Shown piece after piece: positions 22,642-22,828 of a stretch of 22,828 nucleotides of DNA. Each line of letters opens with the position of its first letter. Positions within the stretch are counted from its first letter, which is position 1. Where the stretch lies: the NCBI GenBank assembly GCA_018710885.1, contig DVJA01000004.1, positions 1 through 22,828 of the forward strand. Direction: 5' to 3'. The stretch comes from Scatomorpha merdigallinarum (GTDB taxonomy: Bacteria; Bacillota; Clostridia; Oscillospirales; Oscillospiraceae). Under the pieces are notes generated by a model, which saw only the letters and a list, made by a program, of their open reading frames with translations, was not told where the DNA came from and ran no database searches. The position numbers were made by a program, and so were the translations under genes.

Positions 22642-22828
22642 ACGTGGATACTCTGTCGTCCCTTCTAAACGCTCGTGCGGAGCCATAGGAAACTCGCAAT
22701 CAAGCAGCCGTAGCTGTGATTAAAGAATAAGCAAGGAAGCGAGCGCAATTTTCGACAGCAGACAACAACTGTTGCCGGAAATGAATCCGAACGGACTTTG
22801 CCCCGGTGTAGAGGAAGCGCTGTAATAA
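22642..22828. other. Unassigned right-edge region
   Basis: 187 bases without a recognised gene. A hairpin AATCA..CAGC-CGTA-GCTG-TGATT lies at about 22696-22720. Two minus-strand frames are open in from the right edge (42 and 53 codons before a stop), but neither shows a recognisable protein, and a plus-strand frame with an internal ATG gives only 14 codons. It may be an intergenic region, a leader or the tail of a gene beyond the window. Confidence 0.3.

Noticed and set aside
22642..22828. SRP RNA, tmRNA, 6S RNA or tRNA at the right edge
   Set aside because: None of their conserved sequence blocks or a cloverleaf could be recognised; only a simple hairpin is visible.

Overview
The window reads as chromosomal DNA of a GC-rich, anaerobic, spore-forming, Gram-positive-type bacterium of the class Clostridia, probably in or near the Oscillospiraceae (inference). 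The signs are a YpeB spore-germination protein, an SLH-domain surface protein, a TagO/MnaA cell-wall polymer pair, strong AGGAGG-type ribosome sites, frequent GTG and TTG starts, clean hairpin-plus-U-run terminators and oxygen-sensitive style redox enzymes (Fe-S flavoenzyme, iron-type alcohol dehydrogenases). No rRNA, tRNA, CRISPR array, insertion sequence or phage gene was seen.

Layout, left to right. Positions 1-5212 hold a minus-strand surface and spore block: a secreted beta-helix-like protein cut by the left edge, a 674-residue protein with three C-terminal SLH domains, a zinc-ribbon/one-membrane-span/Ig-like protein, and YpeB. Positions 5283-9962 hold a metabolic module: a minus-strand operon of TRAP-type large permease, a tiny two-span membrane protein and an Old Yellow Enzyme/Fe-S/FAD reductase, controlled presumably by a divergent LysR regulator. 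Positions 10006-13835 hold two closely related iron-type alcohol dehydrogenases transcribed away from one shared 297-base control region; the minus-strand one is in an operon with an MFS transporter. Positions 13910-17901 are housekeeping: gltX (minus), a class I aminotransferase and trpS (plus). Positions 18006-20984 are a tight plus-strand operon tagO-mnaA-membrane-anchored protein. Positions 20981-22074 are three small minus-strand hypothetical genes, and 22128-22607 is a YfcE-type phosphoesterase. The last about 190 bases are unassigned.

How the genes may work together (inference). The LysR/TRAP/flavoenzyme module looks like uptake and reduction of an unsaturated organic acid or related compound, perhaps as an electron sink; the neighbouring ADH/MFS pair could handle a related alcohol or aldehyde. 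TagO and MnaA make lipid-linked GlcNAc and UDP-ManNAc, precursors for the kind of wall polymer on which SLH domains dock, which links the two ends of the window. The most notable non-coding signal is a terminator-like hairpin (5222-5249) whose 3' arm contains the ribosome site of ypeB. Other regulatory signals include a long leader ahead of the SLH gene, a terminator buried inside an opposing gene (21149-21190), and a bidirectional promoter region between the two dehydrogenases.
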